Below are positions 42,701-54,700 of a stretch of 64,000 nt of DNA, in pieces. Source of the stretch: Arcuatula senhousia (Eukaryota > Mollusca > Bivalvia > Mytilida > Mytilidae); contig OZ020303.1 of the NCBI GenBank assembly GCA_963971305.1, forward strand, positions 46,488,106 through 46,552,105, written 5' to 3'. A model generated the notes under the pieces. It saw only the letters and a program-made list of their open reading frames with translations. It ran no database searches and had not been told where the DNA came from. Each line of letters starts with the position of its first letter. The first letter of the stretch is position 1. Position numbers and translations under genes: made by a program.

Positions 42701-45700
42701 ACTCCCATAAAAAATTGTGGACCTGCACGAAACTCAAACTTGATCTGTAACTCATCAAGGAACACTCACATACCAAAAATCAGTTCATTATCTATAAGCG
42801 TTTAGAAAAAAAGTGCGGAAAACTGAAATTTTAATGAATTTTCAAAGTTCAAAGGGCCATAACTCCCATAAAAATTTGTGGACCTGCACGAAACTCAAAC
42901 TTGATCTGTAACTCATCAAGGTAAACTCACATACCAAAAATCAATTCATTATCTATAAGTGTTTAGAAAAAAAAGTGCGGAAAACTGAAATTTTAGTGAA
43001 TTTTCTAAGTTCAAAGGGCCATAACTCCCATAAAAATTTGTGGACCGGCACATAACTTGAACTTGATCTGTAACTCATCAAGGTAAACTCACATACCAAA
43101 AATCAGTTCATTATCTATAAGCGTTTAGAAAAAAAGTGCGGAAAACTGAAATTTTAGTGAATTTTCAAAGTTCAAAGGGCCATAACTCCCATAAAAAATT
43201 GTGGACTGGCACGAAACTCAAACTTGATCTGTAACTCATCAAGGTAAACTCACATACCAAAAATCAGTTCATTATCTATAAGCATTTAGAAAAAAAGTCC
43301 GGAAAACTGAATTTGTTACGGACGGACGGACGCACGGACGGACGGACTGATTACTATAGGGCGTCCGCAACAAAGTTGCGGGGCCCTAATAAAACTTCTG
43401 GCTTGCATGGTTCTACAAAATATAACATTGACCAAAATTAGTTCTTGATGATACTTCATACTGTAGATGTAAATAATCAAGAACTTTTGGTATCTATGGT
43501 TTTTAAATAGAATAATAACAATTTAGAAGAGTGGTTCAATATCATTCTAAAGATTTTTTAACAACAAGAATGTATTTTAAGCCCATAAGATATAATACAT
43601 TGCCTTGCTACATGTACTTATTTAATAAACAAAGAAGCAATGTGTGGGTATAATTGTATGATGGTTTTGTTTCTCCATGTGCTGATGCATATGTATATAA
43701 TTCTCTTGGGGAAAATTTAATTCATAGGTAAACAAAATTTTGGACATTCACCAAAAATGGACAAACAGCTGACAAACAGACTTTACTTTCATCACAGGGC
43801 ACAAATTTTAGAAAAAAATTTGGTGATACATTTCATAATGATCAAACATATACTGTCATGAATGTACAAACAAATTACAAGAATAAATGTACATGTATGT
43901 GCAACTTGTAATAATAACTGCATTACGTAATCTTTTCACTTGAATGTAAATAGTTTAGACAAATTAAGGTTAACATGATAAACACATCCTTTAATTAGTG
44001 AAAGATGAAACAAATTTGTTCAATTTAAAACCTTACTTGATAAATGATCTACATATGCATGTAAAACAAATCAGATGTTTCTGAAAATAGCCAAAAAGAC
44101 TTCAAATTGAATTAAAAATGTAAACAGTTTGGCTGAAAATATGTACTGGATTTCGGTTTTAAGATTTCCTATCAAGTTAAAAATTTTACACGGTCAAATG
44201 AGATAGTATCTACATGTATACACCAAGATGGACTTAAGATTTATAAAAAGTGACCATGACTTCAGAAGTTTACACCACATGCAATCATTCACAGAGGGTG
44301 CATGCATAGTTGTTGAGAAGGAAAACTTAAAACTGAAATAATCTTATTTTATGTAAGAAACTTAAAAATGTAAAATAGATTGTTTTAGGTTTACACATAA
44401 TTTTAATTTTCTAGATACTAATGTGATATAGAGAAATAAAAGAAAATGAGATGTGGAATAAATGTACACGACACAACCTACAATATAAACTTAAATTTAA
44501 AACATCCACAATGGAAAACATCCAGCAGCATGACACAACATCACACATGTAGATCTCAACAACAACAAGGCAAAGAAACTGTGCCTTTTCCATTCTAAAT
44601 TTACAGTTCAGGCTGGTACTTACTTCCATGGGCACTGAAGTGTTTCCTGAGGCTGACATGGCTCCTGTAACCAGTCTCGTCCTGGGTCAGATGTTGTCAG
44701 CACCTGTTCTGGCTTTCCGGAGGGGGGTGTTCTAGGTAGGTTCTGTGTTGATGGAACAAAAGGAGTATTGCCAGCGTTTTCACCCTGGTTTTTCAGACTA
44801 GTACTAGATTCTGTATTGTCACTTTGTTGTTGTTTTGTGATAACAACAACTAGACCTATAGTGACTCCTGCTAGTGCTAAAACTAAAAACTGAAGAAAAA
44901 AAAAATATTTACTGAGTTAAAAAAAACATCTATTTTTTTCAATTTACTCCCTCTAATCAGTGTATTATTTTTATATGCAAGCAAGCATAGCAGATACAAA
45001 CAGTTATTTTTTTCTGTCAGATATTGGAGCCTACAGGGAAGCTAGTATTGTTGGACCTAACAAATTTGTGCCAGACTTTTCAAACAGATGCTTTTATACT
45101 GAATATAATATATAAATATTGCACTTTATACAGATGAAGAAGATCCTAGAGCACTAGCGTTTTTAAGGTCTATGTTTTAATTTCTAATTGAATGTTTCCA
45201 GCCATCAGGTCCTGCACAATAATAGGTTTTGAAGAACCTGAATGATTTCTGCCCCTAATGTCTGACAGTGTGGAAGATTTGTTTGCAACTATGGCATAGC
45301 AAGGTAGTTCATGTAGAAAATTTACCGAATAGCATGAGATGCCAAATACAAATGTATGATCACTGGAAGAACAATTGTTCTGTCACTCAGTCAGATTTTT
45401 CATATAATCTTTTAGATAAGAAAAGCTTAGTCATGTAATCTTTTGGAAGAATCTGATTGTTCATTTGTTTGCTGTTTGTTTAATGTCCAGTTGGGAATAT
45501 TTCAGTCATAATCAGGCCAATAATTAATTGAAACAACAAATTAAATTCTGTAGACCCACCCAGGTCACAGCACTCATAACACAGACCCATGTATGCCATG
45601 CAAAAAGAGCCAATGCACCACCACAAACTAGAAGGAAAATGTACAAACTCACAAGACGGGCTAATGTAATCTCAAGGCATATAGGGACAATGCATCCAAA

Positions 45701-48700
45701 AGGTGACGAAACCCTCAACAAATATTTTGCACAATCCGGGACCCTTAACTATGGTGACTGAAAATGAAGAACCCTTACCTGAATGATACCATACTACAAT
45801 GTAGTCATGCTAGTTGGAACGCTTTAGTCGCTTACCTGAGTGGGCTGAAGTCAACCCTTACCCAATTTCACATAATCAACCCTTATCTGTCAACAATACA
45901 ATGCTGAGTTCTGGTTACATGTAGGCACAGGATACAATAGCAGCAAAACTGTATCAATAAAGAAATTCTTATTATTTTGGCGAAAATCTGGAATGGATGC
46001 CCAGGACAGATGACAGAAGGATACAGAATTATTTATGAATGTCTCATCATCTGTTCCCAATATTTGTCTTTGCCATAACAATAAGAATCCCTTATTGTTA
46101 CAGTTTAGCCATTACCATATCCTGTGCCTTCTCGGGCTTCTGGTTAAGTCTACACACAATATGGGAGGCAAAAAATGGTGGTGGCAAAGGCTGATTCAGT
46201 ACCCAAGGAATTAGAGTACTCTAATTCCTTGTCAGGACCAGATAATGGGGACACATGTCACCCGTTTGACAGGAAATTTTGGTTTGCAACTGTATGAAAC
46301 AAAAAGTCCCAGAAGATTTTTCTAAATTGCACGCCTTCCCGTTTAGTGGGATCATAGACCTGTATTTAAATAGATTTGCAACTTGTTAATTGTCCAGTAT
46401 ATGTGTGAAAATATCACTGGTTTATAAATGAGAGTTTGTTAATCAGTCAGGGAGATCATCAAAATAAGTTATAATTTTTATAACTGATTTAGGTTATCTG
46501 AATTTAAAAAGATAACCATTTTCAGTTACTTTTGTTAAATTGATCACTTTCAAACCTACAAATTTTCATAGTTAGTGTATTTTCCCCCACTAGGCTTAAT
46601 TTTTTCTGCATTAATTGAACTTTAAACTGTGTAGTTCAGCTATGAGTTTGAAATTGCAAGCTTATCTTATTGGTACGCAAGCCTCTCAAAGATGATGCCC
46701 ATGGGAAATTAAAATGTCATTATCACAGCACCAGTGCTTAGATAATGATTTCCAATAGATAAACCTTGTAAAGTCATTGATAATCTATCAATTAAGATCA
46801 AAACTATAGATTTAAGATTAGAATTAAAAGAAAATTTTACACTTTTGTAAAATTAGTCATTTTAAGCAAGAAAATAGAAAAATAACTGAAACTGGTTACA
46901 TTTTCTAAAAAATCAAGGGAAGTAACTCAAATTTGACTAGAAAAGTACAAATAAGTAACCTAGAATGGTTATAAAAAAATTATAACTGTTTTTGATGATC
47001 TCCCTGACTGTTAATTTTTCTAACTACTTTTATGCCTTTCTATGGAATCAACCAGAATAAATTGCATTAAACAGAGAAAAGATTAAGGAACATCTGTGTG
47101 AAAATTTCATTTAATTTGGTTGAGGAATAAACTTTTTGTGACAATTTAAAGTGGAAACTTTACAATTTTTTTGTAAAATATTGTATTTTCATGAAAACTC
47201 GGGTACTATGGGCTCTTTTGATACTCCTCTAAAGTGCTTAAGGTTAAAAAAGTTATTTCAACACATGTAAAATCTCAAAACATTTAAGAATGGCTGTAAA
47301 AAAGAATCATGTAAAAATCTTTAATGGTTTTTGAGATATTTTAGTATAAAGTTGTACAATTGAAATTGTTTATTTTGTACGAAATCTCGTTTCTTTGCAT
47401 GAGATATAATGAGATTTCACCAATTTGCAACTCTATTTATATAAAGGTCTATGGTGGGATGGAAACAAAGGAACAGTAATTTTGATGACCACTCGAAAAG
47501 GGGAGAGGTGGGTAGGGATTCTAGAGTAAAAAAGAATTTTATAAATTAGTTGAGAATTTCGAACGAGCTACATGAGTTATTGTCCACAATCCACTGTGCC
47601 ACAATCATGAAAGTTTCGTCTTGCACTGAACCATAGATCTGTATATTAAATAGATTTGCAAATTGGTGAAATCTCACATTATCTCATGCCAATAAACGAG
47701 ATTTCATACAAAATAAACAATTTTAAAAGTTCAACTTTATACTGTATTATCTCAAAAACCATTTAAGATTTTTACATGATTCTTTTTTACAGCCATCCTT
47801 AAATGTTTTAAGATTTTACTTGTGTTAAAATAACTTCTTTAACATTTGACACTTTAGAGGAGTTCCGAAAGAGCCCATACTACCCTAGTTTTTATGAAAA
47901 TACAACATTTTACAAAATTTTCGTAAAGTTTTTACTTTAAATTGTCACAAAATCTTTATTTCTCAACCAAATAGGATAAAATTTTCACACAGATATTCCT
48001 TAATCTTTTCTCTGTTTAATGCAATTTATTCTGATTAATTCCATAGAAAGGCACTGAAGTAGTTCAAAAAATAAACCAACTCTCATTTATCAACCAGTGA
48101 TATTTTCACACATATACTGGACAATTAACAAGTTGCAAATCTATTTAATATACAGGTCTATGACTGAACAAAATTAAAACAGATTTGTTAAAATGATCAA
48201 AGGTCAAGGAATAATAATTTAAAGCTTAACTAGCTCAATTGGTCTACCTACATGTNNNNNNNNNNNNNNNNNNNNNNNNNNNNNNNNNNNNNNNNNNNNN
48301 NNNNNNNNNNNNNNNNNNNNNNNNNNNNNNNNNNNNNNNNNNNNNNNNNNNNNNNAGCCCGTTTGGCACTTGTACCTTTATGCTTACCTGTCATAAAACA
48401 ACTTGGAAAACTTTTTTTTTTTCAAATCGAATACATTAACCGGAAGTCACAAAACTAAATTCAAAACACTGACGGACAAAATCCGACTCTACTTGGACTT
48501 ACCACTACGCCTATTTTCAACCTTTGATTTTGTTTTACTAGTGGGCCAGGGGCTTCTTCAATTAACTGAAAAAAAACAAAGAAAGATTAATGCTAATAAA
48601 GAAAATAATCAGGAAAGGATTGAAACAATTAAAAGATTGTATGACTGAGTTCTCCTTTTATTAACCCTGTTGTAAATGTCAAAACTTCTAGGCCATCGTG

Positions 48701-51700
48701 GTCAATCAACATATTGGACGAAAGAAAAAATAATTGGTTTGATCAGGGATATCCATTTTCCCCTTCTTTCATTTGATATAATTTTCATAAGTTTAAATGC
48801 ATATCCCGGAGAAAGTTGACCTATTTTCAACAGAAAACATGCAAAAATATGACAAAAGGTAAACAGGGGAGGCATAGAACATTAGTGATTATCTAAAGAT
48901 ACATATACCATCAGTTTTATTTAATCCTTACTTTAGAGGAAGATGCAAATAATGATTAAATTTAGGTAGATCATGTACAGGTACATGTGTACTTGAAATT
49001 GAGACAGTTTCAAGAACAAAAAGAAGATACCCTTTTTTCTCTGTGCAAATTGAGAATTTCTGGATGTCACGGTTTATGAATATTATCGTGCCTAAAGAAC
49101 ATATAAGCATAGAAGTAAACACTAAATAGTATACTCACCTCTAGTGTTGAACCAGATGTCCCGTTTAACTGAAAATGGAAGTACTAACAAAATTACCGAA
49201 TTGCGGGGATTATCAACCTCAAATATGTCCATTAAATAAAAAAGAGATCATAAAGTGGAGACGTAAGTAAGCAACGTTTCTGACTTGGGAATATATAATT
49301 ATAACTGTGTGATTTTGTAATTCAGAAGTTATATTTTTGGAACAGGCAAAATTTTCTTGAAAATTTGACATATGGCGTAATTCACATGCATGTGCACAAT
49401 ATGGTAGAACTATGAAATGTAGCAAGTTGGCTTAAAATTGTTTAAATGATAACGGTTTTTGTGAGATTTAAATATGAGCGGACCTTCGGTCCAAAAATAT
49501 AATTTCTGGAAACATTAGTTTTCGTACGCCAAATCCACAATTAGAATATTTCTATGGACCACTTGTCCGCTCATAGTTATTTTAGCCAAAAGCATACAAA
49601 AATATACAAAATTTTGAGTAATTTCGAGAAAAAAAACCTTTTTCATCAAGTTTGATCAAATGCTTAAATGAGATTCAATCTATCATTTGTTTAAAACATT
49701 TAGATTTATTAACTTTCATTACTAAATATCAAATAAATCAATATTTAAGCATTAAATTTCACTTTTGAAAAAGGGACCTTTGCAGGATTGTCTGATATAT
49801 GGGAGAAATAGGGTTTTAGCGACTTTGTGCATTTCAAGTTAGGTTTTGCCTTCTCATGGGTTTTTTTATTACATGATTCCCAGGCCATTTTAAGGTGATT
49901 ATTTGATTACATGAGCAAATATTTAATGATTATTAGATTACCAAGGTTTGAATTATTGATTATTTGATTACCATTGGAATCAGATATTTTATTTTCTAAT
50001 AAATATATGATTATTCGATTACTTTGGCAAAAAAAATGCTGATTACTTGATTCCTGGTATCCCCCATGCAGGCCTGGGGTAATGCAATTGTATTGTAATC
50101 ATTACATTTTTTTTCAGTAATGCAAAGTAATGCGTAATGCACAATTTCTGCATTACATGTAATGTAATGTAATGCATTACTTAGGTAAAAAATTGTGTAA
50201 TGCACCCATTACATTGCATCACATGTCATTATTTTGTTCTTATTTTGTACATCTGAAAAATTAATTTGAATGAGAAAATAAAATTTTAAAAAGTCTTTGA
50301 AAAATAATTATTATAGGATTTAAAACAATGTTGTCAATCAGTCCCTTAATCCAATAATATTATAATATGAAATAGGCAGTGCCTAAATGCGAGCACAGCA
50401 TAATTCTGTTCAATAAAAATGATTTCGAATCGATGCAGTCAAATAAGATCTGAAACCTTGTTTTGATTAATTTTCTAGAACGTTCAATTTGGGACGCGAT
50501 CCTAGGGGCGATTGAACGTTAAATAGAAAAGTAAGAACAAATTGATTAAAATTTGGTTACTTCAAAAAATGTAGCAACTCGTCGTCATCAAACTATTTTT
50601 CTCTTTTTAGAATATTAAATAGATAATTTTTGGAATGCGACTAGCAAAATGGGTAATTATTTTCAAATTCACGCCGTTCCTGTAATTATTTGAGAGCCTT
50701 TCCGGACCATGAAAAATCAATATCAGCATTAGGCAAATTTTTCGCGGGAACAAATACCGTACAGCTCTCCGCTCGAGCGGGCATTTCGTGTCCGCTTGCG
50801 AGCTGTGCTCTCTATAATTTGTATTATAACATGTACTTTTATTTGAAAATGAAAAAAGTTTAAATTATGCAAAGGGCGCACTTACCAACATGAAACTATG
50901 TATGTCTATATAGTAACATAAGAAAAGAGACATTTGAAATAAAAAAAAAAATCTTTATGCTGGCGTCATACTATCCCGATTTTGACCCCGATGGAAACAC
51001 GATTATGGATATTTTCAAAATCGGGAGTGATCGTATTCAAATCGCGCTATTCGTGTTGCCATCTTTTACCATCGTAGCACCATCGGCTAAAATATTCCAA
51101 CTTCGGGAGCAACTTCGTAATGCCTTCCTAATTTTTTAACATGTTAAAAAACTCCCGAAGGTTCGTGCGAAGGTCCTTGTTCGTGTTGTGTTCGTTAATC
51201 CATCCTTTCTATCGTAATGCCTTCGTGAAAGCATCTTCTGACTTCGTGTTGCCTTCTAAGTGTCGTCGGCTTAATTTATCTTACGATGGCGACACGAATA
51301 AAACAAGAAGCTCTCCGAAGGTGGTGCGAAGGAAACACGGCGTCGCAAAGACCTCGCTTTGTATTCGTATATATGTCGTAACTCATGTAATGGCATAGAG
51401 TAATGGCATGGAGATGGAAACACGGCACTGGTCAAAGCAGTGCGATTTCTGAAGTAAAAAAAATATCAAACGTGTCAAAAGTGCCTTATAGGGACATTTA
51501 TTAATCCATTTCAGTTAGGGGCGTGTTACAATAAATCGTTCAGAAAAAGAAAAGTTAGTACATGTATATAGCTCTGTTTTTCTCCCTCATAATTAAAATG
51601 CAGCAGGAGGAAGACTTACAAGACAGCAGCTTATGATACAAGTATCCTCATAAATTCTTTATTCATATTTTTTTAGTTTCGAAAAATTGATAAAGGAAAT

Positions 51701-54700
51701 AAAAGAAAAATTGAAACTAGAATGATCAGTCTCAAAAGTACAAGAAGAGAAGACAAAACAAAGCGAAGACAGTCTGGATCTAGAATCTTCTGACGCTTTT
51801 CTTTTCGTCCTGTTCTTTCCAGCCAGGCGCTTCCCTCTTTCGCGTCCTCGTCCAGGCTTTTGTGGCACCTTTTAATGCTTAAATTTCAATATCAGAAATA
51901 AAGGTTTAAACATTTTAAACTTACTTTAGTTTTTATCAATCCCCTACCGACAAAAGCCGAAAGGGACTTTAGGTTTGCACTCCGTCTGCCCGTTTGTGTG
52001 TCCGTCTCGCTGTCACAATAACTTTTTCGCACTTTTTTAAACCTTATATATAGATATTAGACTTTAAACTGATTTTTGGTATGTGAGTCTTACCATGATG
52101 AGTTGAAGATCAAGTTAACGCGTTGTTCCGGTCCGCAATTTTTACAGAGTTAGGACCCTTTGAACTTTGGAATTTTACTGAAATATCAGTTTCCCACACT
52201 TTTTTCTAAACCCTTAATCATTGTTATTAAAATGCTTTTTGGTATGTACTTTATGCCATTACGGGCTACTGAGATCAAGTTTACATTCCGTTTCGGTCCG
52301 CAAATATTTACGGGACCTTTGGACTTAGACACCGGTATAGGACCGGTAACGAAGTTATGTATTATAAGATGGACACGCTTTGTTCAAGAATCGTTCGCAA
52401 GCAGCTTAAATTGTTGAACTTTCTACATAGTTACAACATATTCTTCTCGTTTTCAGATTATATGTGCTTCGGTCAACTCACACGAACAAAACAAGATAAA
52501 GTAGCGTCATCTTTTTTGTTCTATCTTAACAGGCTCTACATATAAGCTTTAGATCAAATGTCTTTACTTATCTACTCTTAGTGATCGACATCAGGGACAG
52601 CAGGGGTTTGCTTGGAGAGCCATCGTTTTAACTTGTTATCCCATGATAAATACTAATTAGAGGCTGCAAATGACAATTTATATAGACTAAATTATATAAT
52701 CTTATTGCAAATCGCATTATTATATTTCATATTTCGTGTACCCATCGTGATGCTTCGTAGACCCATCGTATGCTAAACACGACGTCGTACAGCTGTCGTA
52801 TAAATTCCGTGTCTCCTTCGGATCTAATTCTCGACTAATCTGGATAACATCGTAACAACTTCGTAATCGGTTCGCAGCTATTCGTATGTGCTACTTTTCT
52901 GGTCGCTTAGCCATCGGTTCTAATCGTATACCCTTCGGTTTTGATTTTGTTTTTTAGCAAGTTCGGGACTAACTTCGCACGAAGTTGAAATTTTCACATT
53001 CGTGTGTCCATCGTATGTCAAAATCGGGACAGTGTGACGCCAGCATTAAAAAATACCCTTAAATTAGCTTCATTTAAAATCACCTTTTTGATGTTTTCAA
53101 TTAAGATGTCTTCAGGCAATGACATTTTTATTGTACTTGTTTGTTTTTATAACAATTAGATATATTCACTAATTGGGGTCACATTTTAGGAAAAGACAAA
53201 ATACCAAGGGATTAAATCTAAAATATGAATAACTGTAAAAACAGAAATGGCATCTCTGTCAATCATGGCTATAGTGTACTTGCAGAAAACACTATTTTCT
53301 GATTTTATTAAAGAAGATTTCAAAATTCATATTAAAAAAAAACACCAAAACTGTAATATTATTTCATAATAATGATTAAAAGTATTTTCAATATATCATT
53401 TGTGAGAATTCTACAGTAATGTGAATAAGTTAGCCTCATTTCTGTTGGTATACAGATTTTGACCTTTTGTACAACTGATAGTACAAACTTGGTTTCCCCA
53501 AAAATATTCTTTGTAATTCCAAATCCATACATCTCTGCTGGGGATTTTGATATTAACTTTTTTGAAATTTTCACTCATTCATATTTATGTAAATACCATT
53601 ACATGTTAGATGTTTAAAATGTCAAAACATTATTGTATACAGTACAGAACAAAAAATAGTGTTTTCTGCAAATGACCTATTAGAAGTACAAGAGGATTTA
53701 CCTTTAAATATCTAATCAAAATATTACATTACACAAGCAATGTAATGGTAATGTAATGCATTACAGAAGAGAAAAAAAGTAATGGTAATGTAATGTATTG
53801 ACAAAATTTGTAAAGTAATGGTAATGTAATGCATTACATGGCATTGTTATTGACCCTAGGCCTGCCCCCATGAGGAGCCCCTAGGTTATAGCACAGGGGG
53901 GGTCACTTCCTATATAAAGGTATATACAGACGTGCCGCTGGAATGGGTCTGATTTTTATGCCTTGAAATATATGATTGGTTATCAAATTAGCTAACATCG
54001 TATATATCAATGAGTCGTAATTTTTAAATAATTGATATGTCCCATTTCTTTCATTAAACTTCCAAAAACTAAAGTTGTTACACAGGATGCATCTAACCAC
54101 AAGTATTTACTTTTGGAGGAGCTGTAACTGATGATGGACTGTTTTAACAATTTAAGTTGAATGCCCTGTCAAAGATGTCAGATTTTGTCAGATTTGACAC
54201 ACTGAATTGGAAATAAGCAACACGACGGGTGTGCTATAGCAGACAGGAACCGCTTACTCTTCCGGAGCACCTGAGTTCACTCATGTTATGACTTGAGTTT
54301 GCGTTGTTGATTTCCGTTCGGTTGATTTTGTGTTTTGTGTTTCTTTGTACTGTTCTTGTTCGTGTTTACCAGTTTCGTCGTTGCCCTTTCGGACTTATGA
54401 CACTCGAATGCCCCATAATGGTTATAATTCCATATCAACACATACGATTATGCAATTAGTTTTAACATCAATATTGAGGGAGTGTCATACAGTCCTTTCC
54501 TAAATTCCTTACACATTTTGAATGTTCATAACATATATTATGTATGGGTATTCAATTTTCATTCATGATATATGAATGGGTATACATTTTTCTATTTTTT
54601 AACTATATGAATGGGGGGTGTTTTTGAAGTGCTGGCGGCACCCCTGTTCCAGAATTCCAATGAGTGACCCCCCCCCCCGTGGGTTATAGACGCATCAACT

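Larger units (their letters stand above)
50069..53864. mobile_element. hAT-like DNA element with 8-bp target duplication
   Basis: CAGGCCTGGGGTAATGCAA at the left, CAGGCCTAGGGTCA inverted at the right. CCCCCATG occurs on both sides (50061-50068, 53865-53872). Subterminal TAATGTAATG repeats at both ends. 8-bp duplications are typical of hAT elements; no transposase is readable. Confidence 0.8.

Noticed and set aside
51141..51398. 85-residue plus ORF in intron 1
   Set aside because: Lies in the CGT-motif subterminal region of a DNA element; not transposase-like.
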